A DNA stretch of 13,079 nucleotides, taken from assembly GCA_934667795.1 (NCBI GenBank), contig CAKUMP010000036.1:1-13079 (forward strand), written 5' to 3'. Both the position numbers and the translations under genes were made by a program. Below, one piece after another: positions 1-6,636 of the stretch (position 1 is the first letter of the stretch; each line of letters starts with the position of its first letter). Below the pieces are notes generated by a model. That model did no database searches. It saw only the letters and a list, made by a program, of their open reading frames with translations, and had not been told where the DNA came from. The stretch is from an uncultured Chthoniobacterales bacterium. Its GTDB lineage: Bacteria > Verrucomicrobiota > Verrucomicrobiia > Chthoniobacterales > CAKUMP01.

Positions 1-363
1 ATCCTTCATACTCAATAAGTTATAAGGGGTCAGTCCGATAAGGACTCACAGCCGAAAGGCATTGGTGACCTCCAATAAGGAGGAGACGGTGTAGCTGGAA
101 ACTTAGTCCGATAAGGACTCACAGCCGAAAGGCATTGGTGACCTATAACCCACTCATCCTTTTCATCTATAAGTTCTTTGGTCCGATAAGGACTCACAGC
201 CGAAAGGCATTGGTGACTGCTTGTGAGCTTCGTCCTTATAAGGTGCTAAGATATCTAGTCCGATAAGGACTCACAGCCGAAAGGCATTGGTGACTCCGCA
301 TCCCGGACAGGTGTTCCGGGGGACAGGATGTCGTCCGTTAAGGACTCACAGCCGAAAGGCATG
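1..363 (+). CRISPR. CRISPR-like array, trailer end, 5 repeats visible
   Basis: Four identical 37-nt repeats lie at 33-69, 106-142, 181-217 and 258-294. A fifth, decayed copy at 333-363 keeps about the first 30 nt with one change and loses the last seven. The intervening spacers are 36, 38, 40 and 38 nt and differ from one another; 1-32 is probably part of another spacer, so the array runs off the left edge. Each repeat can fold into two hairpins: GTCC-GATAA-GGAC, then TCAC around GCC-GAAA-GGC closed by GTGA. The unit lengths (73, 75, 77, 75) break any reading frame, so this is not coding. Decay of the right-most repeat suggests the leader lies to the left and transcription is on the plus strand. 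No cas gene is in the window, so the type cannot be assigned. A tandem structured RNA that is not CRISPR is the main alternative. Confidence 0.8.
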
Positions 364-642
364 AGTCAATTGACAGTTGACAGTGAGTTTTAGAGAGTTT
401 TACTTAACGGTTAAGCATTTTAGAAACAGGGCGTCCAGGTCAGGAAATGATGCGTAAAATGCCATTGGCACGGTAGCGCATACATGATCCAACGGCACGT
501 TGGCCGACGGGGACGTCGGCGCTCTCAGGGGCATATTTTTCGGGAGATACCATAGCCAAAAAACTGTTCGTACCCCCATTTCGATACGATCCAATGCGGC
601 GGAAACCGCCACACTCCAAAGACTGGGCGACATGTCGCCCAG
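364..642. other. Gene-free region with several hairpins
   Basis: I find no convincing gene here. The first part (364-425) is AT-rich, with a TCAATTGA palindrome and a doubled TTGACAG next to the decayed last CRISPR repeat. Further on are inverted repeats able to form stems: 491-501 (AACG/CGTT), 503-520 (GCCGAC/GTCGGC), 598-610 (GGCGG-AAA-CCGCC) and the long palindrome at 621-644. A 77-codon minus-strand frame (633 to 400) starts inside that palindrome, 9 nt after the rhomboid stop, but it has no recognisable domain or ribosome binding site. The region may be a decayed intergenic repeat. Confidence 0.5.
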
Positions 643-644
643 TC
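621..644. repeat. Perfect 24-bp palindrome over the rhomboid stop codon
   Basis: The halves GACTGGGCGACA and TGTCGCCCAGTC are exact reverse complements with no spacer. The stop codon of the rhomboid gene (643-645 on the minus strand) overlaps its edge. It could be the stem of a minus-strand terminator, but only three T residues follow it, so a classic Rho-independent terminator is not clearly supported. A protein-binding site or repeat remnant is equally possible. Confidence 0.6.
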
Positions 645-1491
645 AAAAGCGGTGACGTATTACCGCACTCCCAAATTTTAAAACCATAGACACCACGAGG
701 CCGGCTATAAAGCCAAACAGATGGGCGAAAATATCGGTATTTTCTCCGCCAACTCCAAAAAATGCCAGCAGTCCTAACCCTCCTCCAATAATTACCCAGG
801 AACGTCTTTCCCGTTTCTTTTTTTTCCCCCCTCGCTTGCCCCATCCAACCTCATATCCAATCAATACTCCCAACATCCCAAACACCATCGTCGATGCCCC
901 GATCGCCCAGTGATCATTTGGATAATAAATACTGATTGTGAGTAAATTCCCTAATCCGCCTGCTAGTAAAACCTGCGTCCACAAAGTAAAGATCCCACCG
1001 AAGCGGAACAACAGGCACATGTACAGACTTCCCATTGCCAGGTTCATTCCTGCATGGGAAAATCCACTGTGGAGCCACAATCCGGTGAACACGCGCCACC
1101 ACTCTCCTTCTTCCAGAATTTTCTTTCCCCTCACCCCCCAATCCTCACTCGTCACCACCCCTTCTCCTTGCAGATAAAAAATAAATAAAACGCTTAAAAT
1201 GTAAAATGCCAGACTTAACATTTGTGGGAAAGAAGGGGCTCTGAGAGGGTATGTTTTCCAGCGTTGTAATTTGGGGTCGCGTGCATAGAGCTGGAGTTCA
1301 TAGAGGGCTTTTTCCTGTGCCGAGGGATCGACCTGAAGGCAATAGGAGCGAGGAGCGCGGGTAATCTGACATGGGATCCCGGCAGCTAACAATACCAGCA
1401 TGTGCTCTTCTGCGCGACGACGATAGCGAAATTCGGCTACCGTCACTAAAATCTCGCCGGTGATTGCATTTGATTTTGGTAATGACTCCAT
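643..1491 (-). CDS. Rhomboid family intramembrane serine protease
   Basis: The 282-residue protein has the rhomboid catalytic layout. EWWR (130-133) precedes H146 and N150 in the HSGFSHAGMNL stretch. The nucleophile S200 sits in GAST, and the partner H257 in AHLFGFIAG. The order and spacing match the GlpG-type Ser-His dyad (family knowledge: it cleaves transmembrane substrates inside the inner membrane). The serine motif reads GASTMVFG rather than the commoner GxSG. Residues 1-80 form a soluble N-terminal part (RAEEHMLVLLAAGIPCQI) resembling DUF2007-like domains, though I am less sure of this. Membrane segments begin near residue 90. A very basic loop at 219-230 (KRGGKKKKRERR) lies between later helices and is probably cytoplasmic. 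The ATG has no clear Shine-Dalgarno sequence. The gene diverges from smc, and its substrate is unknown. Confidence 0.9.
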   Translation of the reverse strand: MESLPKSNAITGEILVTVAEFRYRRRAEEHMLVLLAAGIPCQITRAPRSYCLQVDPSAQEKALYELQLYARDPKLQRWKTYPLRAPSFPQMLSLAFYILSVLFIFYLQGEGVVTSEDWGVRGKKILEEGEWWRVFTGLWLHSGFSHAGMNLAMGSLYMCLLFRFGGIFTLWTQVLLAGGLGNLLTISIYYPNDHWAIGASTMVFGMLGVLIGYEVGWGKRGGKKKKRERRSWVIIGGGLGLLAFFGVGGENTDIFAHLFGFIAGLVVSMVLKFGSAVIRHRF

Positions 1492-1501
1492 GGTATAGTG
1501 T

Positions 1502-1530
1502 TTGCAGACTTCAACTACACAATATATAGT
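1502..1530 (+). promoter_or_regulatory. Candidate sigma70-type promoter for smc
   Basis: TTGCAG (1502-1507) and TATAGT (1525-1530) are separated by 17 nt in the AT-rich gap between the divergent rhomboid and smc genes. The -10 box matches five of six consensus bases and the -35 box three. The motif TATAGTGTTT occurs twice, at 1494-1503 and 1525-1534, so a regulator could read both copies. Transcription would start near 1537, giving smc a leader of about 100 nt. This rests on sequence match only. Confidence 0.35.
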
Positions 1531-1634
1531 GTTTTTCTTAAAATAAGACTACTTTATATAGAACTTTCTGCTTGTTCTTAGTGGCTGAATTACATACTAA
1601 AGAGAGAGTAAATGAAAATCGGGCGAATGAAACT

Positions 1635-4600
1635 ATGTATTTGAAATCACTGGAAATTTTAGGCTTTAAATCATTTGCCACACGGACGGTATTAAACTTT
1701 CACCGTGGGGTTACAGCCGTAGTAGGGCCAAACGGGTGTGGGAAGTCCAACGTACTCGACTCCATCCGCTGGGTTTTGGGGGAGCAATCGGCGAAAGCGC
1801 TGCGTGGTGGAGAAATGGCGGATGTGATTTTCAGTGGAACGGATTCGCGCAAGCCATTGGGGATGGCGGAAGTTTCTTTGACCTTTGGGGACTGCGAAAA
1901 AGAACTGGGCGTGGAGTGGAATGAGGTTTGTATCACCCGCAGGGTTTATCGTGATGGAAAGTCAGAATATTTATTGAATAAAACTCCCTGCCGCTTGCGT
2001 GATATTCATGAGCTTTTTATGGATACCGGGATCGGGCGCAGTGCGTATTCCATCATGGAACAGGGGAAAATTGACCAGATCCTCAGTTCGCGACCGGAAG
2101 ACCGTCGGGCGATTTTTGAAGAAGCTGCCGGGATTACCAAATTCAAAGCGCAGAAAAAAGAAGCGCTCCGAAAACTCGATTACACAGAAGCTAACCTGCT
2201 GCGTGTGACGGACATCATTAAGGAAGTCAAACGCCAGATCGGCTCGCTTCAGCGTCAGGCGGCGAAAGCGCGCAGGTACAAAACGCTGACACAGGATCTT
2301 CGCACGCTGGACACCCACCTGAGCCGTAAACGCTATGATGCGTTCGAACAGGATATTTCTCAAATCACCGAAAAATTATCCCAGCTCAACCATTCCTTCG
2401 CAGAAAAAGAAGACGCACTCGCTCAGGGGGAAAATAACCTGCGGCAGCAGCGTCATGAACTCGAAGCGGTCGAATATGAACTCTCGGAAGCACGTCAGCA
2501 GGTTCAATCGCTGAAAAACCGGATTCAGAATGCCGAAAGCAGAATAGGATTCAACGCCGAGCGTCATGAGGAATTTCAATCGCTCATCACGCGCTACCAG
2601 GAAGATATTGCCACGGTTGAGGAAAAATTACAGGAACAACAAGGGCAGATCGAAGAGGCAGACCAGCAACTCGAACAACTCTCCACTTCCCTGAAGGCCG
2701 AAGAAGAACAACTGGTATCCGAAACCACACGGACGAATGAAATCCGGGAAAAACGTTCGGAACTGCAAATCCAGCAGCAATCCGCATTGCAAAATTTAAA
2801 CCGTCTGGAAAGCGAACTGATTAAAGCACAGGCCCAACTTCAAAGTGCGAAAACGCAAGTGGAATCCAGCGATGCCAGACTCCAGATTCTGGCGTCCGAT
2901 ATTTCTACAGCGGTTGAGCAATCTGAAACCCTTTCGACACGCAATTCCCAGGCGCGCACGCAACTGGAATCCTTGATTGCACATCGGGATCAGAAACGGG
3001 ATGAGTTGCGCACTGCCGAAATTGAGCTTTCCGAATCACGGGAGCTTTTAAAGACGACTGAATCCACGATCCACGAGCAACAGCGTTCTTTGGCGCAACA
3101 TGAATCTCGTTTACAAGTGCTGCGTCAGTTACTGGAAGCCGGTGAAGGGTTTTCCAAGGGGGCGCAAGCGATCCTCAAGGGACTGGATCGTCCGGACTTT
3201 TATAAAGGCGCAACCATGGGCGCACTCGCTTCGCTCCTGGATGTCGAATCGGAATTTGTTCCGGCGATCGAAGCCGCTTTGGGGAATCATTTACATACGA
3301 TTATCCTGAAAGATTTGTCTGTTGCAGAGGCGGCAATTGATTTCCTGGCAAAGTCTCGTGAAGGGCGGGCGTCGCTTTCTTCTCCCGAACTCATGCCACG
3401 TCCCTCCGCGCTGCAACTGGAAACCCTGCCGGAGGGCGCAATTGCCTGGGCATTGGATAAGGTCAAAGCACCACCAGAAGTCCAGCCCCTCATTTCCCAA
3501 ATCCTCAACCTCACGGTGATTGTCCCCAACCTCACCACTGCACTCCAGTTGCGGACCAATTACCCGCATCTCTATTTTGTCACAACAAATGCCGAAACGC
3601 TGAGTACACAAGGAGTGCTGACGGGTGGACAGGAAGGAACCGCTACGAATTCCATCCTGCAACGGAAGAACGAAATCCAGGCACTGGAAGAACAAACGCA
3701 CTCGCTCGAAAGAACCCTCCAGGAATTTCAGCAACAGCAACAGACACTCGAAGAAACGGTTCTGTCCCACACTTCCCGCGTGGAATTGCTCCGCGAAGAA
3801 GTGCAGACAGCTCATGTCAATACTTCCACTCTCGAAGGCCAATTGGCAATGATGGATCGCGAGCTCCGCGAAATCCAGGGGAAGGTGGAAAGCCTCCAAT
3901 GGGAACAGACCTCGCTTCTCGAAACTCACCATTCTTCTCAATCCAGTATCTCCGATTTCCAGAATACGATCAGCTCACATGAACAGGAAATCGAACTCCT
4001 TCGCTCTCAGCGATACGAACTGGAAAGCAGTCTGCACAATTTTACCAGACAGGAAGAAGATATTACAACTTCGTTAAATGACTTGCGCGTCCGGGTTGCC
4101 ACTTCCAAGCAGCATTACCAGAGCCTCATGACTCAGCGCCAGCCGATGAATCACCGCATCCAGGAATTGAAGGAACTCCAGACCCAGCGCACTGCGGACA
4201 TCCAAAACTATACGGATAAAATCGGTGACCTCGAAGCCAGCAATCTCGCGATGCGACGCGAGATTGAAGAAGTGACCGCTCAGTTATCCCAGTCCGAAGA
4301 AAATGTGGAAGCCACACTCGTCAGACGTTCTTCTCTCGCAGAAGTCCTCCAGACTGCCGATCATGCATTGTCGGGGCTACGACGCGAATTGTCTCAGATC
4401 CAGGATGAACGCGGACGACTGGAAGTGAAACAAACACAACTCCAGATCCGTATCGAAAATATCCTGGAACATGCGCAACGCAGATATCAGCTTGACCTCC
4501 GCGAATTCCGTTTCGATGGATACGGTCTTCTCAGCACACTCCGCGAAGCAGATAAACGCGCAAAACGTAAATCCGATGACTCCGATTCCCCAGAGTCCCC

Positions 4601-5504
4601 AGAGTCCCCAGAGTCCCCAGAGTCCCCAGAGTCCCCAGAGTCCCCAGAGTCCTCAGAAACTGAAGAGGTTTCGATTCCCGAAGAAGCCACCATCCCGCCC
4701 CATGAACGCCAAAACGAAATCGACTGGCTCCGCGTGGAGCTCCTCGTCGAAGAATTAACACAGAAGGTCGATTCTATGGGCCCCGTCAACCTCGACGCTA
4801 TCCAGGAATTTGAAGAACTCGAAGAACGGCACACATTCCTCGAAAATCAATTTGCTGACCTCACCAATTCAAAGGTCGAATTGCTGAATGTCCTGACAAA
4901 AATCAATACGACGACCCGGGAACTTTTTGCGGATACATTTGAAAAAATCCGTGTCAACTTCCAGGAAATGTTCAAGGAACTTTTTGGAGAAGGTGCGCGA
5001 GCAAACCTGATTCTGACCGACGATTCCGACCCGCTCGAATCCGGGATTGATATTATTGCAAAACCGCCGGGCAAGCAGCTTCAATCGATCACCCTTCTTT
5101 CAGGGGGAGAAAAAACGATGACAGCAGTTGCTTTGCTATTCTCAATTTACATGGTAAAACCTTCCCCATTCTGCGTGCTGGACGAAATGGACGCGCCACT
5201 GGATGAATCCAACATTAATCGCTTCATTAAAATCCTGGACCGTTTCCTCAATCAAAGCCAGTTTGTGGTGATCACGCACAACAAGCGTACGATTGCCAAA
5301 GCCGATGTGCTTTACGGGGTGACAATGGAAGAACAAGGGGTAAGTAAACTGGTGGGGGTCAGACTCAGCAAGTCCGATACCGCTACCAGTAATGAATCCC
5401 AACCACGAAGTATCGCGGAAAGCTTTGGAAAATCCGGAAACCTGACATCGGAAGATGCTCCGGAACCCGCACCCACCGCAAACGATCCCGTCCCGCAAAC
5501 CTGA
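1635..5504 (+). CDS. smc: Chromosome segregation/condensation ATPase SMC
   Basis: SMC is the long ATPase that, with ScpA and ScpB, organises and segregates the chromosome. From the ATG at 1635 the protein has 1289 residues. The N-terminal head carries Walker A GPNGCGKSN (31-39) and the QGKIDQILSSRPEDRR segment. Two long coiled-coil regions flank a hinge at about 505-675. The C-terminal head has the signature LSGGEKT (about 1155) and Walker B FCVLDEMDAPLD (about 1180). The frame opens earlier, at a TTG at 1572, but the SMC family normally begins with the MYLKSLEILGFKSF type of start, so I chose the ATG. It exceeds the usual length of about 1180 because of an acidic low-complexity insert before the C-terminal head, containing the 9-bp repeat at 4587-4658, and a Ser/Thr/Pro-rich tail of about 45 residues. 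scpA and scpB are not in the window. Confidence 0.96.
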   Translation: MYLKSLEILGFKSFATRTVLNFHRGVTAVVGPNGCGKSNVLDSIRWVLGEQSAKALRGGEMADVIFSGTDSRKPLGMAEVSLTFGDCEKELGVEWNEVCITRRVYRDGKSEYLLNKTPCRLRDIHELFMDTGIGRSAYSIMEQGKIDQILSSRPEDRRAIFEEAAGITKFKAQKKEALRKLDYTEANLLRVTDIIKEVKRQIGSLQRQAAKARRYKTLTQDLRTLDTHLSRKRYDAFEQDISQITEKLSQLNHSFAEKEDALAQGENNLRQQRHELEAVEYELSEARQQVQSLKNRIQNAESRIGFNAERHEEFQSLITRYQEDIATVEEKLQEQQGQIEEADQQLEQLSTSLKAEEEQLVSETTRTNEIREKRSELQIQQQSALQNLNRLESELIKAQAQLQSAKTQVESSDARLQILASDISTAVEQSETLSTRNSQARTQLESLIAHRDQKRDELRTAEIELSESRELLKTTESTIHEQQRSLAQHESRLQVLRQLLEAGEGFSKGAQAILKGLDRPDFYKGATMGALASLLDVESEFVPAIEAALGNHLHTIILKDLSVAEAAIDFLAKSREGRASLSSPELMPRPSALQLETLPEGAIAWALDKVKAPPEVQPLISQILNLTVIVPNLTTALQLRTNYPHLYFVTTNAETLSTQGVLTGGQEGTATNSILQRKNEIQALEEQTHSLERTLQEFQQQQQTLEETVLSHTSRVELLREEVQTAHVNTSTLEGQLAMMDRELREIQGKVESLQWEQTSLLETHHSSQSSISDFQNTISSHEQEIELLRSQRYELESSLHNFTRQEEDITTSLNDLRVRVATSKQHYQSLMTQRQPMNHRIQELKELQTQRTADIQNYTDKIGDLEASNLAMRREIEEVTAQLSQSEENVEATLVRRSSLAEVLQTADHALSGLRRELSQIQDERGRLEVKQTQLQIRIENILEHAQRRYQLDLREFRFDGYGLLSTLREADKRAKRKSDDSDSPESPESPESPESPESPESPESSETEEVSIPEEATIPPHERQNEIDWLRVELLVEELTQKVDSMGPVNLDAIQEFEELEERHTFLENQFADLTNSKVELLNVLTKINTTTRELFADTFEKIRVNFQEMFKELFGEGARANLILTDDSDPLESGIDIIAKPPGKQLQSITLLSGGEKTMTAVALLFSIYMVKPSPFCVLDEMDAPLDESNINRFIKILDRFLNQSQFVVITHNKRTIAKADVLYGVTMEEQGVSKLVGVRLSKSDTATSNESQPRSIAESFGKSGNLTSEDAPEPAPTANDPVPQT
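4587..4658 (+). repeat. 9-bp tandem repeat inside smc, encoding Ser-Pro-Glu
   Basis: Seven exact copies of TCCCCAGAG run from 4587 to 4649, followed by a degenerate eighth copy (TCCTCAGAA, 4650-4658). The unit is three codons in the smc frame and gives seven SPE triplets then SSE, so copy number can change without a frameshift. It interrupts the stretch between the end of the C-terminal coiled coil and the head (family alignment from memory), where an acidic loop should be tolerated. The other frames over this tract also stay open, but only as artefacts of the repeat. Confidence 0.97.
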
Positions 5505-5563
5505 CGCACGATTACTGACACCTGAATCAGACATTTTCTGACTTCCGTCCATTTTTTTCACTC

Positions 5564-6625
5564 ATGCAGGAACTTATCACCAAATTAAACGACCAACAGG
5601 AACTCAACGCTCAAGATATTCACAAAGCGGTTGCCGATCTGCTGAATCCGGAAATTTCTGATCATGCGAAGGCGCAATTTCTTCGCATTCTGCATACACG
5701 TGGAGAAACGGCTCGGGAAATTGCCGGATTTGTGCAGGAGTTGCTTGCCCATGCAGTGGACCCTTTATTGCGTCAGGAAGATGTGAGTGGGCCTTTACTG
5801 GATGTCTGCGGAACGGGTGGAGATAAACTGCATTTGTTCAACATCTCCACAACCAGTATGTTTATTCTTTCTGCAGGTGGAGCAGTGGTGGTGAAACATG
5901 GCAACCGCGGGATTACGTCCAAATGCGGCGGAGCAGATGTCCTCGAAGCACTTGGAATTGTCATCGATCTCCCACCTGCCGCATTTCGGGATTGTGTACG
6001 CCAGGCAGGGATTGGGTTTTTGTTTGCGCCCCTTTATCATCCGGCATTCAAAGCGATTGCACCTGTTCGCAAACAACTCGCGCAGGAAGGCCAGCCCACG
6101 ATCTTTAACCTTCTCGGCCCCCTCCTCAATCCCGTGCAGCCGGAATATCAGTTAGTCGGGGTCTTTAATCCCACTTCCCTTCCAAAATTTCCTGAAATTT
6201 TCCAGCTCCTGGGACGGCGGCACGCCTGGGCGGTGCATGGCACTACCCCGGAAGGATTCGGAATGGATGAAATTTCTACCCTCCACCACACGTCTCTCGC
6301 CATCCTCCGCGATGGAAAAATTTCTCATTCCAGCATCATTCCTTCGCAGTTTGGATTCCCTCAACCCAGCCTGACAGAACTTCAAGGGAATACCGCAGAA
6401 ACCAATGCGGACATCCTGGTCTCGATCCTCGATGGTTCGCTGCAAGGTCCCAAACGTGATATCACCCTCCTGAATGCCGCTGCCGGATTTGTGATTACCG
6501 AAATTTCTCCCACAATCGAAGACGGCCTTGCACTCGCCCAATCCCTGATCACTTCCGGCAAAGCCATCGAAAAACTTCACCAGTTCCAAAAAGTGTCCCA
6601 ATCACTTCGTGTTCCAGTCAACTAA
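5564..6625 (+). CDS. trpD: Anthranilate phosphoribosyltransferase
   Basis: This enzyme joins anthranilate to phosphoribosyl pyrophosphate in the second step of tryptophan synthesis from chorismate, in the cytoplasm. The 353-residue length is normal for the family. Visible motifs are the PRPP-binding GTGGD (83-87), NIST (93-96), KHGNR (111-115), the LLGPLLNP stretch and the metal-binding DE pair in GMDEIS (about 233). The usual SSKSGSAD segment reads TSKCGGAD here, and the residues after GTGGD are KLHLFNIST. I associate that pattern with Verrucomicrobiota TrpD from memory. It begins 59 nt after smc, possibly in the same transcript, and no other trp gene is in the window. No clear Shine-Dalgarno sequence precedes the ATG. 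Its stop lies 11 nt from that of the convergent protease gene. Confidence 0.93.
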   Translation: MQELITKLNDQQELNAQDIHKAVADLLNPEISDHAKAQFLRILHTRGETAREIAGFVQELLAHAVDPLLRQEDVSGPLLDVCGTGGDKLHLFNISTTSMFILSAGGAVVVKHGNRGITSKCGGADVLEALGIVIDLPPAAFRDCVRQAGIGFLFAPLYHPAFKAIAPVRKQLAQEGQPTIFNLLGPLLNPVQPEYQLVGVFNPTSLPKFPEIFQLLGRRHAWAVHGTTPEGFGMDEISTLHHTSLAILRDGKISHSSIIPSQFGFPQPSLTELQGNTAETNADILVSILDGSLQGPKRDITLLNAAAGFVITEISPTIEDGLALAQSLITSGKAIEKLHQFQKVSQSLRVPVN

Positions 6626-6636
6626 AAGGACCTATT

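Noticed and set aside
33..69. Resemblance of the reverse-complemented repeat (CTGTGAGTCC...GGAC) to a hammerhead ribozyme core
   Set aside because: The invariant CUGANGA is not intact and the required GAAA after the stem is absent and not conserved between copies.
364..425. AT-rich flank to the right of the array as a CRISPR leader
   Set aside because: The adjacent repeat is the decayed one, which is the usual sign of the trailer end.
400..633. A 77-codon minus-strand frame directly downstream of the rhomboid gene
   Set aside because: It starts inside a palindrome, has no ribosome binding site, no recognisable domain and an odd composition; probably a chance frame.
440..844. A 134-codon minus-strand frame overlapping the rhomboid 3' end
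   Set aside because: It lies in a different frame over the rhomboid coding sequence and shows no family features.
4471..4834. Open frames on both strands with PQS, GDS or GTL repeats
   Set aside because: They exist because the 9-bp smc repeat has no stop in any frame; the real frame is smc.
5527..5558. TCAGA/TCTGA hairpin followed by a T run between smc and trpD, as a terminator
   Set aside because: The stem is only five weak pairs and the T run starts ten bases after it; not convincing.
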